The notes under the pieces are model-generated. The model saw only the letters and a program-made list of their open reading frames with translations, did no database searches and was not told the origin of the DNA. The translations under genes were made by a program, and so were the position numbers. A stretch of DNA of 64,000 nt. Source: Bolinopsis microptera. Taxonomy: Eukaryota > Ctenophora > Tentaculata > Lobata > Bolinopsidae. Shown in pieces: positions 24,535-35,700 of the stretch. The stretch lies in contig NC_087076.1 in the NCBI RefSeq assembly GCF_026151205.1, forward strand, positions 19,895,919 through 19,959,918. The letters run 5' to 3'. How positions within the stretch are numbered: the stretch's first letter is position 1; every line of letters starts with the position of its first letter.

Positions 24535-25875
24535 GGGGGATGACACGGCCGCTTACGTTCTGTCCTTTTTGGATTCAATGAGACAACGGACGTGATTTTG
24601 GGACATTAGCGGACATTAGAGGACAAGCATTATGAGAATTTTGAACACATATTTTGGGCAAATTGGAAGGAGCCTATATTTATAAGCGGGGAGCCTGCCT
24701 AGGTAGGTATCGAGAATGACTCTGACCGAAAAAGCCCAGTCAAGCGCAGAACCCGGAACCGCTCTCTGTGTTTGTATTAATCACGGGACACCAATGTAGC
24801 GCACGTATTTTCCATAGTCACGTGACATTCAAATTTTTTTCAAGGCACAAACCAGTAAGTCAGGTACTTAATAGTATGTGATATTTATAATTAATTATCT
24901 TTCACTTATCTTATCTTGATCTTATCTTTTAAACATTTCTAACCAATTTGAATGATAATCAAAGGATCATACAATTCCTGCCCGTTTTAATTAACTGGTA
25001 TTGTCTCGAAACCCGACCTAATTCTAGAGAAGTATTCTCCGGAATCCCACGTCGCATAGGCACGTACCTATAAATCGTGTTTCAAAAAAGAGGCACAATT
25101 ACATTTTCAGTTTCCAGGCTGTTTAGTTTGGGGGGGGGGGGGGGGGGGGGGCGGGGGGGGGGGGATCATGAGTATTTTTGAGAATTTTTGTATTTGAGAA
25201 TTTGACCATTTTCGACGGGAATACTCATGTCTTAAAAATTATTTTTGAATCTGAGAAATTCAGCGTGGTTTCAGTTTATCAGTTAACCCCTGTATCTCAA
25301 TTAATTATTTACAGTTTAAGAGGTTTTTAAGAGATCTCACTTCAGGTATTTAACTAACATGTTTAGATCTTTTACCCAAGACAGTACAACAGCAGTCCTC
25401 GACATCTCAGTTTCTGTCCTCAAAATACCTTTTAAATAGGATCTACAGGGTGAACCATATAAAATGTGACTTCGTTTGAAAAATTATCACCCTGTCTTTA
25501 AAAAATCAGCAAATTTTAACAAATTTTAGCAAATCTTATTGTCTGCTATTGTCCGCCTGTTTCCGCTAATTTCCCCCAATGTCCGCTATTCGCTAATGTC
25601 TGCTAACTTGCTAATGTCTGCATATGTCCGCCTGTGCAGTGTCCGCTAATTTCCCCCAATGTCCGCTATTCGCTAATGTCCGCTATTGTCCGCTAATTTC
25701 CCCCAATTTCCGCTATTCGTTAATGTCCGCTATTGTCCGCCTGTGTCCGCTAATTTCCCCCAATTTCCGCTATTCGTTAATGTCCGCTAATGTCCGCATA
25801 TGTCCGCCTGTATCCTGTCATGTCCTTTTTGGATTCTATGAGACAAGCGGACATAGACGGACTTGTCACCCCCCC
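24535..25875. repeat. possible 1.3-kb element containing TCCGCTAAT repeats
   Basis: The segment TGTCCTTTTTGGATTC with ATGAGACAA occurs at both ends (about 24,556 and 25,827) in the same orientation. Outer ends GGGGGGATGACA and TTGTCACCCCCCC are roughly inverted. Between 25,540 and 25,850 the words TGTCCGCTAAT, TTTCCCCCAAT and CCGCTATTCG are tandemly repeated. No coding sequence. Whether it is one element is uncertain. Confidence 0.4.
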
Positions 25876-26516
25876 CCATCCCCATCTGTCAATCCAGCAT
25901 GAGCTTGTTTAACTCTTTGCTGTCATCAAGCCACGTGCGTGTCCCTCCGCAGAATGTCAACAATTACGTGAGGTGCACGGTATTTTCACAACAATCTGAA
26001 ATAATTGTCACAATTATAGTGACAATTATTTCAGGTCTAGGAATTATATCTAAACTCCGATTTACCGCAGAATTTGGAGGAGAGGAAACAGCAGTTTAAA
26101 TGGGAACGCAGTAAAATCAGTGTTTTACTGCACTATTACATTTTGATTTTGGTAGTGTGACATCTATAATTATTTATTTCCGAGAAAAAGCCAAATATTG
26201 AAATATTCACATTATGTGTTTGATAAGAGATAAGTTCGGCAAACACACTAACCTAATTAGCTGATCGGCAGATTAAAGTCATGATTTTATGTTGGATATT
26301 ATTCCTGTTGTGCTGTCGCTGTTTTGCAGCATACATTTACCAACTTGTTTTAAACTTGTTCTAGATAAATAATTCATGTCCTATGTTATCTGCATGAACT
26401 GTCTCGGGCTTTGTAACTACTTAACTAGTAGTAGTACTAGTAGTAGTTTGTTACTTATAGCTTACTCAAATTTAATATATTATATTTCTCACCTCTAAAA
26501 GGACGTTTCAATATTA

Positions 26517-26677
26517 GGGGTCATTCACATAATATTAAGTAATCAATTTTTTAACAATTTTTACCCCCTCCGTAATTAGTTTTACACATAGCTATTGTGT
26601 CCAAATTACACTAGCTTATTCATTTGGAAACCCCCCCCCCCCTCCCTCGGCTGATTACGTAATATGTGAACGTCCCC
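26517..26677. mobile_element. PIF/Harbinger-like MITE, copy 2
   Basis: A 161-bp relative of 18,284-18,461, with ends GGGGTCATTCACATAATA and TAATATGTGAACGTCCCC, flanked by TTA on both sides (26,514-26,516 and 26,678-26,680). The shared interior includes TACACATAGCTATTGTGTC-like sequence and a C-run. Confidence 0.8.
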
Positions 26678-28101
26678 TTAAGGGGGGTTTGTTCAGATTG
26701 ATTGCTCTAGTCAGTACGTGTTTTACAGGACTGGTCACCTAATATCATCATGTGACGGTTAATTAATGCCCAGCTTACTAGCCACCGTGACGTCATGATG
26801 TCGTCACGATGACGACATGATGACGACATGATGACGACATGAGCACCTACCTGATAGTGCTATCAGGTCTATTCGTCACACTCTAGATCCTTACCCCTTA
26901 GATTACCACTAGACTATTATCAGATCTTGTGAACGTGTACGCGGGCTTTTTTGATACCGGCAATTATTATTAATCTCTTTTCGTCACGGTTCACATGTAT
27001 TAGGTTAACACTTGTTTTTAGATCATGAATACGATGTAGTTACATTGAAACGTCGAGTAATCTCCTTTCCCTAATAAGAGCATTTTTACTTGTCGCAACA
27101 ACCGGGATAAAGATAATTTTACCCAGAATACATTACAACAATGCGACTCATAAATAATACTCCAATCCGGATTTTACAACGTACAAGACGTGCCAAAATA
27201 AACCAGTTTCACATAAATGACCTAGCTTCCAATAATAATATAGCAGCTAGTTTTTAATCATGATTTACGGATGTTAAACTGGTTTTTACAGATTTTAATC
27301 TGGTTTCTAACTGGATTTAAAGGTCTGTGTCAAAGAAACCGGGACAGTTCACTGTTCATTCAGGAATCGTCTAAACCGTGATTACCATTTCCTTTAAATT
27401 TTAACTTTAACGTTTCGTTATCAATTCCCAGAGATTACATTATATCATTAAGTTAAGTAGACGTAGGAGTTAGGACTAAACCCCCTACAGCTAGTATGGT
27501 TTTATGGTTACTGAAAAGGAGATAAGCACCTCAGGCCATCCCAACTTGCGGGAGAGACTTGCCCTTGTATCTTGTTGTGTAGACGTGATTTGTACTGTGT
27601 GGCGCGTGACATGATTTATTGTACTAATATTTCATAGGATATATCTTTGCATGTCTGCTTTACGTTGCAATATTATATATGTTTATGTTCCCATTCTTAC
27701 CGTAATATTATGCTGATCTTTCAACGTATTTTTAGAGAAATACTTTCTCCTTTTTTTAAAACATAAACCGTGACTACAGAGCTATTGACAAAACTAACAG
27801 CGAACTGTAAAAATCGTATGCTCATTCTATGTAAACAAATAGTACCAGTAAGATAATATTATGGTCATAGACAATTTATGTCTCAATTTTGTATTTTTAG
27901 CAGTTGACAAAGTCATTCAGTATTATAGTAAGATATAAATATATTTCCAACAGAATATTAAGTAAATTTAAAAAATTACCAAATAGATTACTCCTTAATA
28001 AAACGATCTCAATAAATTATATTTTTAAAAGCCCTCTGCGAGCATAATAGTAAAAGCAGCTTAATAAGAAACCTTCAAGACATCGTACAGGTTGGGGATA
28101 T

Positions 28102-28917
28102 CTAACAGTTGAGCAGATCAAAGTCGTCTAGTTCGTCGTTGTACTCCATCACGTGACGTTTTATCTTGCTGCCGTCTGCCCACGTGATAAAGTCCTCCAT
28201 GTTCCTCGTTACCAGGTAACAAGGGTCCGTTACCAGGTTAGGTCCAACTCTGATGTGTCCTTGTTCTACATACGTCACTGCATCTTTCGTTGACTGAGCC
28301 ATGCGCAGTCTGACGAGTATAACAGGTAAACGTCTCCTACAAAAGCTGCTGACGGTTACTTTCTCACACAGAGATAGACTCTGAGCGGTAGAGAGTATCC
28401 CTAGATTGTACAGTTTTTGGAGAAGAGCAGCACTGCTTTCTGCCCTGCAGGCGGACTTGGAGTCCAGGTCTTTGATCCGAGCTGCTAAGTTCTTGATGTA
28501 CCCGCACATTCTGTTGTACTTGGTGTAGTCTTCACGGTTCTGGAGATGGTATTTCCGCATCACCTGAGAGGAACGATACAGTTACGAGATTATCACACAG
28601 AAATATAGACATCTAGAGATCTAGGTTAGACAATAGACAATTAGGTTAGAACTTATGGTGATGATGGAATTACAGATCTAGATTTAGGAAGAGGTCGGAT
28701 AGAATAGATAGAATAGAAATACCAACTCTTTCCCATGACATTTTCAATTTCATCCATGTAAAAAGACTCTTAATAGTATAGTTGGCACTAAACGCACTTT
28801 TAAAACCGAACTCTTAATACTGACCTTTGCTTCTCTGATATTATTGTCACTACTCCACTGCACCAAGTCCACTTTCTTCAGCAACTTCTGTTCATGATGC
28901 TTTAGCTTTCGGACCAT
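28102..28917 (-). CDS. IMP3: U3 small nucleolar ribonucleoprotein IMP3
   Basis: Component of the U3 snoRNP/SSU processome. With IMP4 and MPP10 it promotes pairing of U3 snoRNA with pre-18S rRNA in the nucleolus. Two minus-strand exons: 28825-28917 (31 codons, starting [18 protein letters not shown]) and 28102-28563 (153 codons plus stop), joined at a phase-0 GT-AG intron of 261 bases. The 184 residues equal the length of the human protein and align with it throughout: the MVRKLK.HEQKLLK start, the REDYTKYN segment, then an S4-type RNA-binding region ([31 protein letters not shown]), and the conserved [20 protein letters not shown] end. The GTG opening exon 2 is an internal valine, not a start. 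It sits on the opposite strand between MFS paralogues 2 and 3, about 460 bases from the latter's start, so the two may share a bidirectional promoter region. Confidence 0.96.
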
Positions 28918-29381
28918 GTTCTTAGCTAGAAAGGAGAATGGGGTTCAAGTTAGGCTTATAATAGTAATTATTGAAGGACTACCAACTGGAAAATGGACAT
29001 GGCCGAAAACAATCGATATGGATCCCATGTGATTAAACGTTAACTTAACATAATGCTATAAAAGCTAAACATAAACTTAGGGTCAATATGTAGTGTAATA
29101 ATATGGTCTAGAGATTTGTGTTAGGGAAAACTACATATTATAATCTTGGATAGATAATGATAATCTTCACGTGACCTCACATCAAGGGGGTCACGTATAC
29201 AAGTAATTGTTGAACTAATACAGTGGCAAGCAAGGTCTATAACATGGCTATTAATATCCTTATTACTTTTCTTGCATGACAATTGCCAATTAGGCATTAT
29301 TCTTGTTACCGAATGAAAATGTAAAATGTTTGTATTCCCAATTTTCCTGATGCTCTATAAAAAATTATCATATTTTTAGGA
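28918..29381. promoter_or_regulatory. divergent intergenic region, IMP3 and MFS paralogue 3
   Basis: A 464-base spacer between two divergently transcribed genes. It contains a CACGTGACC motif near 29,168 and a TATAAAA-like word near 29,356. The base run TATTTTTAG just before the MFS start codon also looks like a splice acceptor, so a 5' UTR intron is possible. Promoter activity is inferred from position only. Confidence 0.35.
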
Positions 29382-31397
29382 ATGGCGTCAAAAAACGAAG
29401 ACACAATTACAAAGATCAATTTTAGCCCGGTCCATAAGAAACTGTTATACATAACCCTTATCCTCTATGGTTGGGCATTCAGTATCTGTGCCTCTATACG
29501 TTATGGTTTCCTTGTAGATGCTTTCTCTTCCAGGGAGGTACCTGGCAAAGTATACGGAGCAATGGAAGGAAGCATATTTATAGGGTACGCGGTCACTTTC
29601 TTCTCAGGGGGCGTGGAAAGGGCCTTGAAGAAGGTCAACAGTCAGTTCCTCTTGGCTGGCATTGTTTTCGGGTTCGCTCTCACTTCCCTTCTCACCGGAG
29701 TCGTCTACCTCATAAAAGACAACACCACAGTCATCGTGTTATCAGTAATCCTGAGGGTTACCCAGGGTACGTTATCCTATTCAGGTTCTCTTGTATCGGT
29801 TGACTATCTCAGCGCTCAAATGCCGGAACAGTTTGATGCAGTTAATGGATTATTGAACATGGGTTACTTCACTGGCCACGGTATTGCGGAGTCAGTGGGG
29901 TGCCTGATATATGATAGATTTGGGTATGTTGGTCCCTTCATCTTCTCCTCAAGTCTCGGCTTTTTTACGTTTATCGTTATCATGATGGTGATTCCCAGGT
30001 CGCCATCATATCTCTCAACACAAGACGAACTTGACAGGGAGTGTGAACTTGAAGGTGCCATGAAGCTAGACTCTTACGCAACCAATGTAACTAAACTCAT
30101 CTTTATACCACTGACAGCTACCATGATCATCAACATCAACTACGGAGTTCTCCAAGTAAATAAAACTAAACGTAAATGTTAATATCGAAGAAATAAATTA
30201 GAAGTCTGGTTGAATAATCATTTATCCTTGCCGTCTGAACTGAAATGAAAGACCTCCTTTTCATGTTTCTTTAAAGTGATACTTTTCAGGTAATGGTGAC
30301 TCCGTTTCTGCAAAATGAGTTTGGCAAATCAATCTCATACGGGGGAGGAGTGCTGACATTCGTGTCAGTTGGAATGGCTGTAGGAAGTATTAGCGCAGGA
30401 ATGCTGCTGCAGAAGAAAATACTTAACCCCTTCACAGTTATGGCAATAGGATCTCTATGTGTGGTCACTGGACTCCTCCTAACTTTCCCGCCAGATTCTT
30501 TGCCAGGGCTACACAACCTGGCTCCTATCACAGCTATCCCTGGGGTGTTCCTAGCTGGGATAGGAGATCCACTTGTTAGCATCTCATCTCTTAGAGCTCT
30601 TTATAATCTTCAGGTACCTACTTCTTAAAAGCTTGCTCGTTTACTGTTGATAATTAGTTTTAAAGTTAGGAAAGTCATGTCAACCCATTGACATGAGACA
30701 TAACATTACAGTATACGATCACACCTATATTTTAAATTTAACTTAAAACTTAAACTTCTTTAACCAAACCTACACGTCTTATAACTTATTAATTTATCGC
30801 CAAACAGCTTTTCTGAAATTTCTAACCAAACCTACATTTCAGCTTCAAAAAACGGGGATTCTGATGCCCAAAACAGCTACTTTGATAACAGGAATATGGC
30901 TACTGGCCTACGCTGCTTTCTACTACTCGGGCTCAACTTTAGCTGGCGTTCTAACAGACTATTTGACATACTCAGGTGAGATATTTCCCGTATTATTATC
31001 AACATTATACAATTTACATACATTGTTATGACGTATGAATTTGAAAAAATTATTACTTTCAATGTTAACAAATTATAAATATAATATGTATGTATGACAA
31101 CATTTAAGTTAAATATCATTTTGACATAATTATTTCTCAATCACTGGCTAATTAACCAGATTTACAATATAAAAATAATATTTCAATCTGGAAAACAACC
31201 AGTTTTATATTCCTGAGTTATTAGCTCAGTGTTTTAATTGTTGGGCGGATTATAAACATTTAATTACTTCAGAGGTGGCATCGATACTAGCTGGATTTTC
31301 TATGCTCGCTGTTCTCATCTCTGGTTTCTGCAGAGCAACCCTCAAAGATAAAGCAGATAAATCATTTGCTGACGAATCTACATCACTACTAGGTTAA
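29382..31397 (+). CDS. MFS transporter, SLC18/DHA1-like, paralogue 3 of 3
   Basis: Four plus-strand exons join in frame: 29382-30155, 30290-30613, 30843-30975, 31273-31397, giving 451 residues and TAA. The ATG at 29,382 (MASKNEDTITK) precedes a short hydrophilic N-terminus and the conserved first helix SICASIRYGFLVDAF. Further MFS landmarks are VPGKVYGAMEGS, SGSLVSVDYLSAQ, NMGYFTGHGIAE and, opening the C-terminal half, TPFLQNEFGKSISYGGG. The second exon (324 nt) and third exon (133 nt) match the paralogues exactly in length and phase. The C-terminal tail is short and acidic (DESTSLLG). Its separation from paralogues 1 and 2 by about 10 kb of repeats plus IMP3 suggests an older duplication or later insertion of repeats and IMP3. 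The substrate is unknown. Confidence 0.9.
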
Positions 31398-32735
31398 AAG
31401 TGACTCGAATTATATATTTTTAAAAATAAGAGGCTGGACCTGGATCCTGGTGGCCCACTAGACGATAACATGGTGATGCTTTACCTGTATCGGTCGATTA
31501 TAAACTTTTTTTAAGAGGGACTGAACCTTGTGGCCCACAAGAGGATAAGACTTTCTTACCAAACTTTCTTACCATAAAAACTTTTTTTTTTTATTTGATT
31601 TCGATATTTTAGCTTTGCATGCCATTTAATATGTTGACATGTAATATGTTTTTTCTATTAATCAAAGACTAACATTTATTTTGGTATCCATTTTTGACAC
31701 AAACTCAACAATTATTGAAAACGTTAAGGCAAATTAATACAATATTATCATTATATTGTAAACAAAACAGTATCAATAATGATCCAAATTTTAAAATATA
31801 GCGAAAATCGCAAAATCAAAATACATAATTTCTAGTACCTATAAAAACTCGTTAATCAAAATGTAAAAGCGGACAGATAATTAAAAACCAACCGGCTGAA
31901 CGTAACCCATCAGAAAATTTACCATTTTTATTAATCATGTATCACTGAACAACAATCCTTCTTACTTTTCTTTAGAAAAAAAGACGCGAATTTAAATCAT
32001 GACGTAACCCTACAAAACAAACGGTTAATAGAGTTGTATTGCAATAATATGTTTATCAGATCAGTATCAAAAACTATGCATTAATTGATAAGATAACAAG
32101 GTAGATGGTACTACATAATTACTTACTTATTTTACTTGAATTAATTACAAAATAAAAAGATATTTTACAACATTTAATTGTACACCATTATACTGTGCTC
32201 ATCAAGATACATCTAAAAACTACAAAATAACATGTATCTATAATTGGAGGGAAGAAAAATCAGTATTAAAGTATACTATTTTATGACTGGAATGCTCTCT
32301 GGTATGTTCACTACACGTGGCACGTTGCCTGGGTAACCACGTGACACGTTGCCTGGGTAACCACGTGACAAGTTGCCTGGGTAACCACGTGGCACGTTAC
32401 CTGGGTAACCACGTGACACGTTGCCTGGGTAACCACGTGACACGTTGCCTGGGTAACCACGTGACACGTAGCCTGGGTAACCACGTGACACGCAGCCTGG
32501 GTAACCACGTGACACGTAGCCTGGGTAACCACGTGGCACGTTGCATGGGTAACCACGTGACACGTTGCCTGGGTAACCACGTGACACGTTGCCTGGGTAA
32601 CCACGTGACACGTAGCCTGGGTAACCACGTTGCCTGGGTAACCAGTAACCACGTGGCGTTAAATGAGTTCCTCCACATGTTTGAGCTGGCAGAGAACAGT
32701 CAACCAAAATCCAGCTCCCGTCATATAGCTACTCT
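31398..32735. other. convergent intergenic region before CLN3
   Basis: AT-rich spacer between the 3' ends of MFS paralogue 3 and CLN3. Apart from a short duplicated phrase (GGACCTGGATCCTGGTGG / ACTGAACCTTGTGGCCCACA, near 31,435-31,535) and the 24-bp CACGTG array at 32,315-32,655, nothing is recognised. Confidence 0.6.
32315..32655. repeat. 24-bp minisatellite with a CACGTG E-box in nearly every unit
   Basis: About 14 copies of a unit combining CCTGGGTAACCACGTGAC and ACGTTG. I count 14 CACGTG hexamers, most in the context CCACGTGAC. The unit is a multiple of 3, so long repetitive frames (8-residue period) appear on both strands; these are not genes. The array begins about 80 bases past the CLN3 stop codon. 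The context resembles the CLEAR element GTCACGTGAC bound by TFEB-type bHLH factors at lysosomal genes. Confidence 0.92.
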
Positions 32736-35700
32736 CTAAGACACTCTGAATTTACAAATGTAGTTGTGGATGAAAGTAGAAAGCACTCCAGCAACCACTA
32801 TTCCAAAGCTGTCAGAAACTGATGCTAATCCCAGAGAGTACTCTCTGCGATGAGCTGGAACCTGGGAGGTAAAGCTGTGTTATTACTGTACACTCTGCAA
32901 TAAGTATAGCGAGCTGTGTTATTACTGTACACTCTGCAATAAGTATAGCGAGGCCACAAGGAGAAATAGGACAACTTTAGCAGAAGATTGGTATCTTCAA
33001 AAGTGCTAAATAATCTCCGTAGACAATGGTGTTGGTACATATTATGTTAAAGTTGTTTCCTACAAAATGTTGAGCATCCTGATGTGATATTTAGAAATGT
33101 TTTAAGGAAAGTTACCTCATTGTAGATGCTGTAGAAAGCGTTAACGTAACACAACCCTCCCAGAAGACCCTCGTAAAGGATCAGAAGAATTGTTATCCAA
33201 ATAGTGGGGATGAACTGGTATCTTGCTTCACACGCAAACACAATCAGGTTCACAAACTGAATATAAAGGTTATGTATAACTGAAACAATTGGAGAAAACG
33301 GACCTATAATTGGTGATATTTGCCCACTAAAGGGGAGATTAAACATTTAATTAACTTTTTTCAAAAATAAAATGATTTTGTAACAAATGTTAAATGCTTG
33401 ATAGAAAAGAGTGCAATTATAATACCTGTAATATGCTGAAAATATGTATTCTCTTGAAGTGAATCAGGCTGGCACTCGATCTGGATATAGTAACACCACA
33501 CTGATATATCACTTGGTACCTGTCAATTGAAAGTCAACTGTCAAGTAACTTGTTTCAACAAGGTCTTGCTTCAACAAGGTAAATATGATTTAAGTTTTGG
33601 AAAGTTGAGAGTTAATCAAATGTAAAAAGAGACAGAAGCTATATATAGCTTCTATATAATATAACTTCTTATTATAATATAGCTTCTATTATATATTATT
33701 ATATTAATATAATAAGAGATTTTGACTAAAAATGGTGAAAATAGAAAAGGATTAAGGAATGTATGAAACTGTACTTACACCCTGTATTTTACATGTGAAA
33801 CTGTACTTACACCCTGTATTTTACATATGAAACTGTACTTACACCTTGTATTTTACATGTGAAACTGTACTTACACTCTGTATTGAACCTTCATGCTCCA
33901 GGATATGTTCTTGTACCACATGATCTCGAACATTCCTTGGTTAATCAGGTACTCGCTAGCATACACCAGAAACAGGGACCCCATGTAATACTTCAGATCC
34001 TGAGATAGTTATTTCGTTTCTAATGTCATGGTCAACACTATGGAAAAGATGGTTGTTATATATTGTATTACTATAATTGATATTGTTATATTTACTAATC
34101 AATGAACTTCCCTAGCCTCTTATGGCTAGTTCCAAATAGACTGTTCCTTGTTATATCAACTGGCGACGAGATGGCAAACAAGTTGGAGAACCTGTCACTA
34201 ATGGCGGACGTGAAAATTTGGTTAGAAAGGTTTGATTTTCACGCCCTGGCCAATTCTTGGATGGGGACAGTGCCGGACCTAGCAGAAGACAGCAGTAACG
34301 CAGCAGAGCGAACCTTGATCATAAAAAAGAATGTAGCGGTGTTCATATCTAAATGTGATGCTGAAATATTCAAGCTTTTAAAAGCTTTGTGTGCGCCGGA
34401 GAATGTAGCTGACTCAAACCACCCTAGACTGAGGAAGTTGTTATTGGACCACCTGGCACCGGCACCTACTAAATTCGCTCAAAGGCACAAATTTAGGAGT
34501 GGACGTCAGCAGTCGGATGAGTCTGGAGCCAGCTTTATATCAAGATTAAGGTCACTGGCAAATGAGTGTGAATTTGGTACAAACTATAACGAAGCTTTGC
34601 TAGATCAGATTCTGTGCGGTCTGAAGGACGAGAAACTGGTATCGGAACTGTTAGTCAAAACAGATTTGGATCTGGAAACAGCCATAAGAGAAGCGCTCAA
34701 CAGAGAGCAAGCTCAGAAAGAGGCTCAAGGAATGCATGGTAGTATGTCTGCCACAGTGAACAGTGTTAAGTATAGTAAACATCCAACATTCAAGAGAACA
34801 GTAAATAACCCTTATCTGAAGAAGGGGGAGTCATCTCAAATGGACAAAAAACAATATCAGCCGGAAAATCGGGACTCAAACAACAAATCAAAAACCAAGT
34901 GTAAGAAGTGTGGTTTAAGGGGTCATGAGGCTGATAAATGTGAGGTGAGATGTTACAAATGTTCGGGACTTGGGCACATCAGTAGCAAGTGTAGGAATAA
35001 TTGGAACAAGCGAGATGTCAACAATGTAGACAGCGATGCAGAACTACAAGAGTTTGACGACAACTGCAACAGCATTCTCGACGAGGAGTTTTATGGGCTT
35101 CAGTGTAACTTCATAGAAGTTAATGAGCGATCACAGTTGCATGATAATTGTTCCATAATTGTAAATTCTTTGGGGATTTGTACGATTTCTCGGTTGCATG
35201 AAAATATTGCTGATTCCAAGTTTAAATTGAATAGTGCTGAATCTAATTCTAATTCCGATAAATTGATTTATGATGTAAACCAGTTGGAAGGTAAACCGAC
35301 AGTTGATGTATTGATTAACGGTAAAATCTTAAATATGGAATTTGATTCTGGTTCGGCGGTATCTGTTGTCAGTAAACGTGTCTTAGTGTCCTGTGGTTTG
35401 TCAAGTTTAACATTACAACCCAGCAGGAAAACACTGAGAGTGGCTAGTGGACAGCAGGTGATCGTGGATGGCTATGCAGTGGTGGATGTGACAATGAATG
35501 GTAAAAAAGTTCCGGACTTGCACTTGTATGTAGCCGAGGATTTCCCAACTTTGTTAGGGAGACCCTGGATAACTAAGTTCTGTGGTGAGAACTGGCTAGA
35601 CAAGCTGCTAAGTACCAGGTTGGTCAACCGTTTGGCAATTGAGACAACCCAGCGTTCTGAAGATTCTCAGCAGGTGAACAACTGTGAGAAATGTGCAGGT

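Larger units (their letters stand above)
18883..28101. other. long gene-free region rich in repeats
   Basis: Nine kilobases between MFS paralogue 2 and IMP3 without a supported exon. Contents are a block with recurrent TTTGTCACA motifs including a 301-bp tandem repeat, a C-rich minisatellite, a hAT MITE, a TCCGCTAAT-type repeat, a Harbinger MITE and several homopolymer runs (poly-C at 21,870-21,890, poly-G at 25,130-25,165). Short stretches resembling AACCCTAA occur around 23,025-23,055. All frames of 60-92 codons here cross repeats or lack any family signature. Confidence 0.6.

Noticed and set aside
28561-28563. GTG as the start of IMP3
   Set aside because: It is an internal Val after a clear CAG acceptor; the upstream exon supplies the conserved MVRKLK start.
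32276-32739. Four frames of 93-143 codons on both strands
   Set aside because: They come from the 24-bp CACGTG minisatellite, which lacks stops in several frames.
34102-34170. Upstream ATG giving a hydrophobic N-terminal extension to Gag-Pol
   Set aside because: It lies within the LTR and overlaps the primer-binding site; the same codons recur in the 3' LTR. The ATG at 34,171 is the more usual start.
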